This document shows, one piece after another, positions 1 through 11,328 of a stretch of 64,000 nt of DNA (position 1 is its first letter; every line of letters begins with the position of its first letter). Where the stretch lies: contig VXIS01000199.1 of NCBI GenBank assembly GCA_008704415.1, positions 1-64,000 on the forward strand. The letters run 5' to 3'. This DNA comes from Sphaerosporella brunnea (lineage: Eukaryota > Ascomycota > Pezizomycetes > Pezizales > Pyronemataceae). The notes under the pieces were generated by a model, which had not been told where the DNA came from, did not search any database, and saw only the letters and a list, made by a program, of their open reading frames with translations. The translations under genes were made by a program, and so were the position numbers.

Positions 1-640
1 CTATGTCCACAAGCTTTCCATCACAGACAGATGGACAAACTGAGAGAGTCAACTCGGTGTTGGAGCAGTATGTAAGTACACTACTGTTCTTCCAGCAGGA
101 CGACTGTAGACCTGTTGCGATGCAGAGTTTGCCTACACACGCAGTCTCCTGAGTACTACCAGATGTCTCGTTTCAGGCGAACTAGTATGTTCCAGCCGCG
201 ACACAGTGGTCAACGGCCAGCCGAAGGCAGGGATGGTCCAATCCAGCAAGAACGCGCTATTGCTCACACGTTGGAAGAGAATCTTGGGTTCCTGAGAAAT
301 GAGACATCTATCAAGCAAGACATAGACACGAATGCTAGTGGCATGACGCAAAAGCACAAAGCCGCCTTCGTGCAAGTGGGAGATATGGTGATGATAGACG
401 TGCTCGCAACATACGGGACCAAGAGACCCTCAAAGAAGCTTGATCACAAACAGATCGGGCCGTTCCCAATCAGAAAGTGACTAGGGAGACTGTGAGCGGT
501 GAAAGACTCCGGTGCCTCCAGCTATGTGATGCATCCTATCTATCATGTGTCCTTGGTGGAGCCATACAGGGCGATCATCCAAGAGGGTAGGGTAGTGGGT
601 TTCCAGATCAGGGAAACCCCGGAGGACAGAGAGCGGGGAA
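1..640 (+). pseudogene. Ty3/gypsy retrotransposon pol remnant (integrase 3' end)
   Basis: The first 110 bases read FPSQTDGQTERVNSVLEQY, the conserved end of a Ty3/gypsy integrase catalytic core. Further on, in other frames, come a KLDHKQIGPFPI stretch (about 436-475) and HPIYHVSLVEPYRA (about 529-570). The last two are the integrase C-terminal region that normally precedes a chromodomain or the LTR. The three pieces lie in different frames and a TGA ends the middle one at 478-480, so the copy is dead. The 5' part lies outside the window. No LTR is visible after it, because the sequence runs into a DNA transposon. The family assignment rests on motif recognition only. Confidence 0.8.
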
Positions 641-2555
641 AGAAGGTCTTTTCGCGCGTCGCCTTGCCACCGGGCATTTCGCGCGACGAGATAGAAATTG
701 TGCGTCGCGGCTGGCCGCAATCCTGCAGGCATCAACAGCGCATTGATGAGCGGAAGGACAAAATCAAGGCTGTGATTTTGAAAGAAGGTATGTAGACGGT
801 GACCCGAATGGATGCAAATCACTAACCGTTGTTTCAGCGCGCGACGACGTAAAGCGCATCTTAACATTGAAGACCCTTCAGCCAGCAGAAAGCCAAGGGG
901 CTGACCACAAATGGCTATTACAAATCCAGGAGTTTCTAAACCAGCAACTGCTGGGGTTGAAGCGGAAGTCATGGCGAAAGCCGCGGAAGGAGCTGGCAAA
1001 GATGGTGGCTGGCGGGGATCAGAAGGGCAAATGGGTGCAGGAGCGGATTCAGTCGCAAGAGACCCGCTGGGTCCGCAACCGGACGTATCTCTGCAGCCAG
1101 GCAGGAAGACACCCGAAGTGTTTCGACAAGTTGTTGGACAAAGGAACTATTCTTTTTCTTCGCTCGTACATAGCTGAGAATAAAGAAGGCATTACTGCAC
1201 AGAAACTGGCCAATGCAGTGGTGAATTTCTGGACTGCTCAGAATATTGCGGCGGGGGTCGATGTCAACACAGTCGAAAAAACCCTCAGTACTTCGACGGC
1301 TCAGCGGTGTTTGAAGGCAGAAGGATTCCGTTGGAAAGACTTGACTAAAAGCCTGTACAAGGATGGCCATGAGCGCGAGGATGTCGTAGACTATCGCGAC
1401 AACACATTCTTGCCGATAATGACTGAACTCAAACCAAAAATGGTTGAGTTCTCCATCAACCCCGAGCGACCAGATCTCCTACAGGCGCACGCCCCAGAGG
1501 GCATCTGCTGCGAGACAGGCGAGCGTCCTATTGTACCGACATATCAGGATGAGTCAACGTACCATGCCAACGATGGGCAGTTGAAAGGTTGGGTTACAGA
1601 AGATTGGTATCCTCTGCGGCCAAACGGTGAGGGAGCAGGCATCAACGTATCTGACTTCGTCACACCCGCTGGGCGGCTACGCGCCCCAGAAGGAACACAT
1701 CCTGATCGTCTACCAAAATACGGCTTAGCTGACGGTTTACGGATGAATGCATTGCACGCGGCTTTGGTCTTGGAGTGCGGAAAGGGTACCTGGTGGAACA
1801 CAGATGCTCTTATCAAGCAGCTTGAAGAGGTTGCTATTCCAATCTTCAACCTTGCGTTTCCTGATTGTCAAGCCTTGTTCATCTTCGACAACGCCACGCT
1901 TCACTGCAGTTATAAAGATGATGCCTTGCGAGCGCGAAACGTCAACCTGTACCCTGGCGGAAAGCAGGCGATAATGCGACCAGGGAGAGACTACCGGACT
2001 GGACGCGAACAGGTGATGGTCTTGCCTGATGGACAAGCCAAAGGGGCGAAGATGATCCTGCAAGAACGCGGTTTATGGAATGAGGGGTTGCTCATACAGT
2101 GCAAAGACGTACTCGACTCGAGTCGCTTGGACCCAGATTGCCTGCAGGGCTGCGATTGCTGCGCACGCGGACGCCTCGCCATGGAACCCGACTTTCGTGC
2201 GCAAAAGTGTCGTGTAGAGGAGACAATCAAAAAACACGGTTATTTGGTTGCTTTCCTACCAAAATACCACCCCGAGCTTAACCCAATCGAGTATGTTTGG
2301 GGTCGTTCAAAGATCTATACGCGTCAGCACTGCTCCTATTCGCTGCCAGCACTTCGCGAAATGGTTCCAAAGTGTCTTGGACGAGAGGTGGTGACTGATG
2401 AGATTGTGTGGAAGTTTTTTCGCCGGGTAGATCGCATTATGGACGCATATCGCAATGGGGAAAGGTATGGAACTGAGCAGTTTAAAGATCGTGTTTATAA
2501 AAGTCACAGGAGAGTGGGAGAAGGTGCTATGGGGATTTTAGATGCGGATGAATAG
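640..2555 (+). mobile_element. DNA transposon with IS630/Tc1-mariner-like DDE transposase
   Basis: This is the element body that carries the transposase gene. Its borders are uncertain: I could not find terminal inverted repeats or a target duplication around the gene. The left edge is drawn where gypsy similarity fades; the right edge is the transposase stop codon. A convincing small intron lies at 788-837 (GTATGT donor, CACTAACC branch site, TTTCAG acceptor), upstream of the main exon. A truncated relative lies at 26098-26682. Confidence 0.6.
838..2555 (+). CDS. DDE superfamily transposase (main exon)
   Basis: The exon starts after the 788-837 intron; the first ATG inside it is at 867, giving 562 residues. 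Upstream, an open exon ending at 787 joins in frame. The catalytic triad of IS630/Tc1-type transposases is visible, counted from the ATG at 867: D228 in YQDESTYHANDG, D341 in LFIFDNATLH and E475 in ELNPIEYVWG. The D-D spacing is about 112 and the D-E spacing about 133 residues. The second gap is far longer than the 34-39 of classical Tc1/mariner enzymes and holds a Cys-rich insert (GCDCCARGRL). The N-terminal region (WLLQIQEFLNQQLLGLKR) also occurs in the truncated copy near 26.3 kb. The reading frame is intact, so the protein may be functional. I know related large-insert DDE proteins from fungal genomes but cannot name the family. Confidence 0.85.
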
Positions 2556-3282
2556 TACATTGAGAAGCGCAAGCCCAAAAAATGTAAGCGGTAATGCCCC
2601 GGGCCCGGCCCGAGTCCCAGTTATGAGAACATGAAGCTGACCGAGAGGTAGTGGTCTTCCTAAAGCAAGAGTGCTCGAATTTGCTAATGTGTAGCGCCTT
2701 CAAGAAGAATACCGATAAAAAAAAAGCAGATGAGGAGAGGCGTGCTGCAGAGAAAGAAAGGCACAGGCAGGCGAGCCTGCTTGAGAAAGAAAAACTCGCC
2801 AAGGAGAAGGAGGAAAAGGCAAACGCTCGCAGGGAAGCAAAGGAAGAGCGAGATGGAGGCCCAGCAGCAGAGGACCCTCAGGAAGGAGGAGTTTGCAAAG
2901 CGAAAGGCTGAGGAAGCGGGCTCGCTCAGGCTGCGACTCAGGCTCATGATTAGCTCTTTGTATATAGATCAACTGTAGATACAGCTCTAGAAGCTACCAA
3001 ATAGAATTTTTATCGTCGTCGCATGTGGTGGCGGCGTTGTGGTTGTGGTTGTCGGGGTGGTGAAAATTAACCCCACCGTTCTCGTTACCCTGGCCTTTCC
3101 ATCCAATTTTCACCGAATTTTCACATAAAAATAACATATAACCCAACCGGACCATAACCACTAGTTAATTCTCTAAACCGGCTATCTGGCATTGTAAAAC
3201 TCGGGTAGGTTTTTGCTGATAATGTAGACCTTTGCTCTAATCGTTTGTCTAGCTGCAACAGAAAAAGTGATTGAAATCGAAA
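2556..3282. other. Spacer with a lysine/glutamate-rich coiled-coil-like ORF
   Basis: An open frame at 2651-2911 (+) is rich in K, E, R and A (for example KADEERRAAEKERHRQ) and would form a charged coiled coil. A shifted frame continues the same composition to 2978. It could be a frameshifted fragment of a host or transposon coiled-coil gene; I recognise no family. The rest (2980-3282) is AT-rich 3' flank of RTT109 with no gene. Confidence 0.3.
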
Positions 3283-4962
3283 TTAGGCAGGCTTCTCCCT
3301 CTTCCTCACCAATCCAGCACCCAACACATTGATTACTGGATGCTTCTCCTCCAGCTTGTCCCTCTTGCACATCGGATCCTCGCTCAGTATGTCGACCGCC
3401 GGCTTCTCCCTCTTCCGCACAGTCAAGGTGTTGATCTCCTGCGACGGCTTCTCTCCTTCCTTCGTCCTCTTCCGCACGGGCAAAACGTTAACTCCGCCCA
3501 CAGCCTTTTCCGCCTCAACCACGCGTGTGGCAGTTCCAGTGACCACCTCTCCCCAGTTCCATCCATCACGGATGGTTACATCACTGCTCTTGACGACGGC
3601 ATAAGCGCCCTGTATCCACTTTCTTGTGCCGGTGCGCGCCGACTCCAGGGTACCAAAATCCGTATGGTTCAGCAGCGCATCGACAGTGCGATCGTAGCGC
3701 TTCTCATCAAGGACAATGGCAGGGGTGATGAGGGGGGGAGTGATAGGGAGATCAAAGGGCTTCGGCTTCTTTTTCCGAGGAGACATCAGCATAGAGGCTG
3801 CGTTGGACAAGCTGCGCTTATTAGGCGACCTGCTTGCTGGACAGGGCTGTGGAGATGAAGGCGATGTGACATCAGTAGGCCGTGACTGTGAACTCTCCGG
3901 AGTCTGAGTAGATTTTGACTCCGTATCCGTATTGATCTGTAGCTTCGACTTCGACTGGTTATCGTTATGAGTAGGCTCCGGGGTCGCCAGCTGCTCTTTT
4001 TTATCTACCTCCGCCTTTTCGGCCGTCAAATCTCGGACCTCTGCTTCCACCTTCTTCTCACCCTCCACAACCACCCAAATGAACCCAACACACCTGCCCA
4101 GCGAACACTCCTGTCTCATGCTCATCAAATCCCAAAAGACGTCCACCGTCTTGATGTTCGCCCACTGTTTGCTGCGCCTCTTCGAATCTCCATCCGCATC
4201 CAGCTCCATCAAAAATCTCGCTTTCGGGTCGTCAGGGAACCACGGAATGATCTCTCTAACCGTGATGTCCCTCTCCGGATCCGTCCTTAGCGGGTGACCA
4301 CAAATCCACTCCCCATTCGGAAGCAATCGTCGGGTCTGCGCTCTGTCAAATCCAGGCACCAGGCAATACGCCTTCGCGTAGGGGATGTGGCGCTGATACA
4401 CGGGATCGAGAACCCGGCACCACCAAGCGATCAAGCCTTGATCCTCTAGAACATGTTTTGCCGAGTTCGCAGCTGAATTGGGGAACAGGTACTGCGACTG
4501 GGCGCGCGCAAAGAGGTTGAGCGTGATTTTTGCATGTGGGTTTTGTGCACGGGCGGCATCAAGGATGCAGCGCACGGCAGTGGTAGCTACGCTACGTACC
4601 AGAGAGATTCGAGTGTCCGAGTTGTTGAGGGAATATGTGGCTGCCGAGGACGGGAGGTATCCGCTGCTGTCGGCTTTCGAAATGAAGATAATTCGTTCTC
4701 CTGTTGCGGTAAGAGTATACACCAGCAGCTCAATCGCAAAAGCGAGAACGTTGTCATGACTGATCGCGACGAAATGAGATTCGAGCGAAGTTGCGGCGGG
4801 CTTCCTGCAGGGAGGTGGAGTGAACAAGTGATCGGTCTTTGCGGGAGTGCTCGCAATGTGGTAGACGGAAATCGTAAGATCTGAAGGAAGTAGCGAGGAG
4901 AGCGCAACTGCTAACGAGGACTTCGAGGGGCTCGGAGTTGCTGGGGGCGTGATGGTGTTCAT
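3283..4962 (-). CDS. RTT109: Histone acetyltransferase Rtt109 (KAT11; H3K56/H3K9)
   Basis: Fungal p300-like acetyltransferase that acetylates newly made histone H3, chiefly K56, with chaperones Asf1 and Vps75 during replication-coupled nucleosome assembly. Single exon, 559 residues from the ATG at 4962. Family hallmarks are visible: FVAISHDNVLAFAIELLVYT (about 64-83), FISKADSSGYLP (about 93-104), FARAQSQYLFPNS (about 151-163), GLIAWWCRVLDP and WFPDDPKARFLMEL (about 241-254). After about residue 330 comes a long low-complexity S/T/P/K region. The last ~69 residues hold repeats of a VRKRxK-type motif ending GLVRKREKPA, a basic C-terminal tail. The frame stays open 60 codons upstream, but those residues do not look like Rtt109, so the start at 4962 is preferred. 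Confidence 0.93.
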   Translation of the reverse strand: MNTITPPATPSPSKSSLAVALSSLLPSDLTISVYHIASTPAKTDHLFTPPPCRKPAATSLESHFVAISHDNVLAFAIELLVYTLTATGERIIFISKADSSGYLPSSAATYSLNNSDTRISLVRSVATTAVRCILDAARAQNPHAKITLNLFARAQSQYLFPNSAANSAKHVLEDQGLIAWWCRVLDPVYQRHIPYAKAYCLVPGFDRAQTRRLLPNGEWICGHPLRTDPERDITVREIIPWFPDDPKARFLMELDADGDSKRRSKQWANIKTVDVFWDLMSMRQECSLGRCVGFIWVVVEGEKKVEAEVRDLTAEKAEVDKKEQLATPEPTHNDNQSKSKLQINTDTESKSTQTPESSQSRPTDVTSPSSPQPCPASRSPNKRSLSNAASMLMSPRKKKPKPFDLPITPPLITPAIVLDEKRYDRTVDALLNHTDFGTLESARTGTRKWIQGAYAVVKSSDVTIRDGWNWGEVVTGTATRVVEAEKAVGGVNVLPVRKRTKEGEKPSQEINTLTVRKREKPAVDILSEDPMCKRDKLEEKHPVINVLGAGLVRKREKPA

Positions 4963-5350
4963 TTTGCTTCTTGCTGGATTGGTTTGAAGTGCAGTGGAAG
5001 TGTGCAAGAACTCGCGTCGAACCTTAAGGGAATCATGTGATTTCCGCGTGACCTGAATAAAACGCTGTAACCCATGAGATCGCGCAAAACAGAATACCAC
5101 CCACGCTAAAATAAAGAATAAAACGCCTTCGATTAATACCACGAACGCCCAAGCAAAAGTCTCCTACAAGAACCGAGAAAGCGAACAAAACTTCGAATTA
5201 AAGACGTGGTATCTCGTAATATCGGACAGAGTATCATACAGCCAGAAACACGATCGGAGAAAAAAAAAAAAAAAAATAACGCCCGAAAATCTGTGAATAA
5301 TTGCGCCCCAGGAACATCCCGTACCGCAATTGACTGTTGGTTTGTCCCCT
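4963..5350. other. Intergenic region between RTT109 and the RhoGAP gene
   Basis: 5' flank of RTT109 and 3' flank of the RhoGAP gene. It holds an A-rich homopolymer run near 5259-5277. No further gene or clear regulatory element is seen. Confidence 0.5.
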
Positions 5351-8300
5351 TTAGAAAATCGACTCATTGAAATCAATCAAGAACTGCACCGCGTTGTTCT
5401 TGGAATGCATGTCTGACATCTCGCGCTCGTCAGAAAGATGGCGCACCAAGGTGGGCGCAAAGACGACGGCTAGATTTCGGGTGTTCATAAGGTTTTCGTC
5501 CTTGCGCGCTGCGACTCTGCTGAAGTGGTTAGGTTTGCGCGTTGATGGAAGCAAGGTGAGAGGCGACTGACCGTGCCAGATGAAATATGATGAACTGTAA
5601 TACATCGCGATGTGCCTGGGGTAGATCTTCGGTGATGGCTTTGAGGGACTCGACCCGCTTGTCCTCCTCATATATGTCTAAACGAAGCGAAGTCAGCAAG
5701 AGAAAGAGCATTATGTTCTGTCTTGGATAGGGTCTTACTGCTAGTTTCGACGAATCTGTCATAAACCTCATAAGTGATGAGGGGATTTGGCAGGTTGCGG
5801 AAGTACTGTTTAAGTACACTGGTAACAGTACAGATGTCAAGGTCTGGGCTGAATTGCACGTCGTCTCCGCGTTCAAACTCATCCTGAATCTGTTTCATTT
5901 GAGTAGAGCCACCTGATTTACGGTAAATACCCTCATAATCCATGCCTCGCATTTCCACCTCCTGGATGCATTTCTGGACGACTGCCGGGATCTTAACATT
6001 CTCGTATACCGTACGCAACTCAAGATCTCCGCCGAAGATCGGAACTGAATAAAAGTTAGTTTTGAGTTGTCTAGAAATGCACATATCTCATACCGTGTCC
6101 GCCAACTTCCTGAGATGCTCCTGCGCTTCCATTGATGGGACCCTTGGTGTTCTTGCCCCACTTCTTGGGCAGACTTCCTTGTGACTTGGTCCCGGTTCCG
6201 TCTATGGCGCTTGCACCCTCTTGGCTCTCTGCTGCAAAGACTCTGTTTATCTTGTTGGCGCCCTTCATTATGGTGGCGCCAGGCTTCTTCCAGAAAAATT
6301 TCTTTTGCTGAGCACCGTTCTTAAATGGTGCGATCTTTTGTGCCACAAATACTTCTGGGCCTTCGGATGTCTCACTGTATGGGACGCCGATAGTTGCAAG
6401 AGGAACTGATGCGATCGCATTTGTGGGACGCTTGTCCAGATCCTTGATACTCAGCAGATCCGGGTTGCTTACGTCGAAAATTCCGAGACCGGGAACTTGA
6501 TGCTTGTTGGCTTGGAACTGTCCTTGAATACGCCGAGTGAGCTCGTTATTGAGATCTGCCAATTGTGCATTTTTCATGTTGAGTTGCTCAGTCTCCTGAA
6601 TCGCTTGTTCCCGCAAACGACCAAAGCTCTCGACATCTTCCATCAGTTGGTCGCGTTGGACTACCAATATTTGGATATCGGCCTTCAATGTTTCCTTAAG
6701 ACTCTCCAGTTCCCGGGTCAGCCCACGGATGAGATCGGATTTCAGTTCTTCAAAGTTGAGCGGCTTCCTGGTATGAGGTATTAGCAGGCGTGCACTACTG
6801 ATGAAAAAAACACATACCCCTCCTTCGATGCATCGAGGCGTTCTTTGATGACCATTAACTCCCGCAAGAATGCTTCACGCTCGGTTTCTAGCAATGCCAC
6901 AGTGTTGCGTTTTTCCTGAATGTTGTGCTCCAGTTGTTTGGCGGATTCGTTGTTCTAAGAGATGATCAATGACCCGCAAGTACGAGGCGCTCAAATTTTG
7001 CGTACTTACATTTAGCTTTGCTTCCAGCTCCGCGATTCTCTGGGTTGAGCGCCGAAGCTCTAACTTGAGTGATGCCACATCCTCTCTGCCATCCGGGGAC
7101 AATGGTGCGGTAATTTCTCCGAATTGCGGTGTGTAAGTCGCAGAACCAGGTGATCGAGGCCATTTGGGCGACTGCCTAGTTGCTTCACTGAGACTTCTCC
7201 CGTGCTTGACCGAATTAGAAACCCTCCTAAGGATCGAATCGTTGGAGCCACCGCCAAATACCCTTTTGATTTCTTCGTCGAATCCCAATCCACCCAGAGA
7301 CGTCTTTGCCAACGGAGGTAATGATGGTGAAATCTCTGAGTTGTTGGACTCTGATTGAGACGGACTAAATCCACTATCCTGTGCCGTCAAAGGACGGCGG
7401 GTCTCCGTAGACTCGGGACCAAATGTTGAAGGACCGGACGCAGCATGGGCATGACGAGATCGACTGGGTGAGGAAACCAGAGCGTTAGATGAGTCGGATG
7501 ATACTCCTTTTGCGGCTGTAGAAACGTCTGTCCGTGGCTGCGGGGGCCGGAAAGAATCGCCACGTGGTGGAAGTGAATCCGGACTGATTGATTTTTGAGG
7601 AGTCTCGATGCGACGACTACTGGAGCTCCCGTGGTCCCGTGATTCCTCTGCATCTGGAGAACGAGGCGCTCCCACAGATCTCTTCCTCTCACTCGGAACT
7701 TCGCCCAGCTTGAAACTGTTAGATAGCTTTTCGGGCTCGCCTCGCGTGCCATTTGCCGGGGCTATGTCGGCTTCTTGGGGGTGCAAAGATTCGGAGTCTT
7801 GCTTGCGCTGAGAGGAATCGCCCCGGGTACCCGGGTTCTCAGGATGCTGTTCGGATTCACGAGAGTGTCGCGGAATGTCTAGTCCAACTTGTAAATCATA
7901 GCTGCGATCTTGTGTAGCAATATGCGGCCTGGAACTGCGCTCCCTCTCTGATTCGTACTGCGGCGTACTCAGAGGATTTCTGGGCACTGTTTCTGTCTTG
8001 TCGTGATGCAATCCACCGGATCTGTTGTAAGATGTGCTTGGTAGTGGTGCAGCTGGAGCAAGACCAAGAGAATCATCGAACACAAGTGGGATAAACCCTC
8101 CTGAGGTACCATCGCCCAGAGATATCTGGGAATGTCGCTTATTTGTTCTCGGAGTACGGAGATGATCTGCGAAGCGTTAGAATCACGGGTCATTCACCTA
8201 AGCCATACCAAATAAAGGATGGAGACGGTGTGGCTTTTATTGTTTTGTTTTGTTTTATTTTCATACCAGATGACTGTTGATACGCCGACATTGGAGACAG

Positions 8301-9085
8301 CTGATCCGGAGTGGTAGTGGTTTTCCCAGAATTGCTCCGGCTTGCTTGAGGACGTGAGGAAGGCCTAGCAGAAAGCTCTGTAGGCATAGTGTCGTGACTT
8401 ATCGACACCGGCGAGTCGTCTTCAACTGGCAAAGAAGGAAGTGACTTGTCTAACGAGAGCATCGGAGAAGCTGTACTGCTAGTGGGAGTTCTCTGGGGGG
8501 TTGGCTTTTGTCGTTTCCTCCGCCTCGCCATGAGTGATTCATGGCAGTTCATACAGAATATACCTTGCGATGTCCTCGCATACTTCAAGTTCTCGATCTT
8601 ACGCTTGCAGTTCCGGCATCGAAAACACCCTGCGCAAAATGCCTGATCCCCCGTGAGGATAGCTAGATCCTCAATCTTGTTACCGCAAGCTGTGCAGCTG
8701 TATGTACAGCTATTGCAGATAAGCGACCCATCCCCAAGTAGCAGCAGGTTCGCGTCCGAGTCTAGGAGGGTACCGCAGGAATTGCACCGGAAGCAGTCAA
8801 TGTGCCAGCGATTTCCCGCTGCAAAGATATACTCCGTCAGCCTTCATGCCACAGGACACCAACAAGTATGCCGCTTCGCGTAGTTGCATGCGAATGAAGA
8901 GCGCGCAGAAGGCAAACTCACCGAGCTCAAAAGCCTTTCCTTCCTCAAGGACCTATACACCATTAATCCAACGGTCAACGTCCAAACACTGCCGGGGAAG
9001 CTGTGATGAGGCGCACATTTCCACATCCTTTGCAAGGTACGATATCTTCCTCGTCAAGGAAGGGGGAGCCGGGCGGTGATTCCAT
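5351..9085 (-). CDS. LIM-LIM-RhoGAP protein (Rga1-type Rho GTPase-activating protein)
   Basis: GTPase-activating protein for Rho/Cdc42 GTPases acting in polarity and cell-wall growth. Nine exons: 9085-9017, 8952-8922, 8818-8267, 8166-7010, 6954-6818, 6767-6094, 6044-5739, 5677-5572, 5519-5351, together 1066 codons plus stop. Two LIM zinc-binding domains open the protein (about residues 18-130): CKGCGNVLEEGKAFEL, WHIDCFRCNSCG, CTACGNKIEDLAILTGD, FCAGCFRCRNC and FCMNCHE. A long Ser/Pro-rich region follows (about 140-560), then a coiled coil (about 580-720). The C-terminal RhoGAP domain runs from about residue 874 (VPIFGGDLE). Its arginine finger lies in GIYRKSGG, and later it has NTRNLAVVFAPTLVR. 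The order LIM-LIM-coil-RhoGAP matches yeast Rga1/Rga2 and S. pombe Rga1; which orthologue is not decided here. Confidence 0.92.
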
Positions 9086-11328
9086 CAGAGCTGTATCGTC
9101 GGCGAGACTGACTTTCGGTCAGAGCTGACAAGATTGAAGCGTGACGGTTAACCGAGCCAATGTGAACGGACGTCGTAGGTAGTGTCGAAGACAGAAGCGA
9201 GCGAGAAGCAGACAGGGCCGAGATGAGTGGGGGAGAGGGGGTTTTGCAGCGAAGCAAAGCGGGAGCGACGTGGAGATGGACTAGCGACGGGGGATTGGTA
9301 GAGCTGCGGCGATCAGGAGGAGAGGTTGATTTTGGGGGGGGGGTATGTGATGGATGGAGGAGTCGGGGAGGTATCTCTCAGGTAAGCGGTAGCCGAGAGT
9401 GGATTGGTATGCGCACAGGTATGTCTGTCTGTCTAATAGCGGGTGGTATTATTGATGTCGATTGTGCGGGGCGGCCGGCAAGCAGCAGCAGCAGCACAGG
9501 CACGTTGACAGCCAGGGTCGAGATGGGTGTTCCGAGATTGAGCGGGATACTCTAGGTATACTCTGTTGATGACCAGCGTTGTAGAATATCCACCTTCGAA
9601 TTCCAGGCTTCGAATTCTTCTCGCTGATGAAGGAGCTTTGCCGAACGCAAATGGATGAGATGGGGGGTGGCGCGTAGAGCTTCGTATGTAAGGGGCCTCT
9701 AAGCTGCAACGTTATAAACGCCGGGGAATGCAACTGCAGCTGCACAACCTATCATTGTGAATCCATCACTCACAGTACATTTCACTAGTTCTCTCCGCCA
9801 CGACCTGCTGTCGCGGCGTTGGATTCGCGATGCTTCACCCCCACCTGGCTTGCGGGGAACTGGAGCGAAGATCCCGGCCGGTAGATCGATCCTAAAACGT
9901 CGCAGGAAAATTGCGAACGCTGACTTTTGGTTTCAGATCTCCTACGTGTACACCGGTCAATCCAAGGCTTCGGGTCCTCAAATTCAACAAGCAAACACCC
10001 CCCCCCCCCCAAAAACCAACCAACTTGAGCAGCACAGTTTGCCAATAACAAGTAGAGTACATACCCGTACGAGTAACAGCTATCATCTCCTTGATTTTGT
10101 TTAGTCAGTAATTAGTACCTGAGTTGTTGTGCCGCTGGTGCACGTGGCAGACGCTTCATATTGGTGTCGTTGGTACCTTCCGTTGAAGCAACAAGGAATT
10201 CACTCACAACAGCTGGTTGGACGTATTTATCGATGTATTAGGATGACATCGATGTACCGATTACGAGATTTGCTTTGAAGGCTAGATAGAAGTTAGGCGA
10301 GCCTGAAGAGGTTGAGTGACAGTTCATGAAGAAGCATGAGTTGGCAAAAGACCGTGCTGAATGTCACTGATACCGCAATTGTCTGTCGAGAATGCAAAGG
10401 TATTGTGCTAGTGATCATAAAATATCACTACCGATGTTTCGAGCTCTTGAAACGTTACGCCCTCATGAGAGGACACAGTCGCACTCATCACTACGTGGCT
10501 GCACACTTGTGTGCCTAGATAACAAGTGGGCGTTTAGCGGTTATCACAACTTTCGGATAGGGTACAGACTCGAAGGAGACCTATTTACCAAGGGGAAAGG
10601 TTCGTTACGGCTTAATAGGTAAGGCGGGAGCGACTGCACATGCATTCGTATCCGCAAATTCCTGAACTACCACCGAGACTTTGGAACTGAACTGCAATAT
10701 CGGACTGCAGAAAATCAAACAGCCGACTGAATTACGAAAGCAGAAAAACGGGCAGAAAACAAAAACCGTAACGCACTACAAAAGCTGAAATTCCCACAAG
10801 CAGTAAGGAAAACTGTTGCACTTTGCTAGTGAGATCAAGGGAATGAACAGAAACTACCCCCCCCGCCCCCCCAACAGAAGAAAGGATTTACTCTCCGATA
10901 CCAGATATCCATCTCAGTTTCCCATGGTCAAACATATTGTACATGTGCGCGTATGTGATGCACTACAATTTTGGAATCATTGGCTCGTTAAGGAACTCCG
11001 AATCGAAGAACAACGTCAAACCTGATCGATTTCCTCTTTGTTATCTCCCCACACGCCCTCTTGTGCTTGCGGCACAACCATGCTAGCTTGTTAAACCTTT
11101 CGCATCTGATTCGAACATGCTTCAAGAGGCATTGGAGCCCTGCAAAGAGTAATAGTTCCCGGCTTTTCGACATGGCCATGGTCGTCGACTAAAACAAAAT
11201 CCGCCGGCAAAGGCCACCAGCATGAAAACCGATGAGCGCAGCTTTTTCGAAGCCCGTAATGATGATGCGAGGGTAAACAGTCGAAGGCTCCACGTTTATG
11301 TCCTGTGAATTAGAAAGATGGGCTTGGT
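9086..11328. other. 2.2-kb intergenic region
   Basis: 5' flank of the RhoGAP gene and 3' flank of UPF2. There is a run of 13 C at 9998-10010 and a C-rich run near 10857-10871. Short open frames on both strands show no recognisable protein. I see no tRNA-like structure or transposon termini. Confidence 0.5.

Noticed and set aside
4963..5142. 60-residue N-terminal extension of Rtt109 with a hydrophobic segment
   Set aside because: Rtt109 is a soluble nuclear protein; family similarity begins soon after the ATG at 4962, so the extension is most likely 5' UTR.
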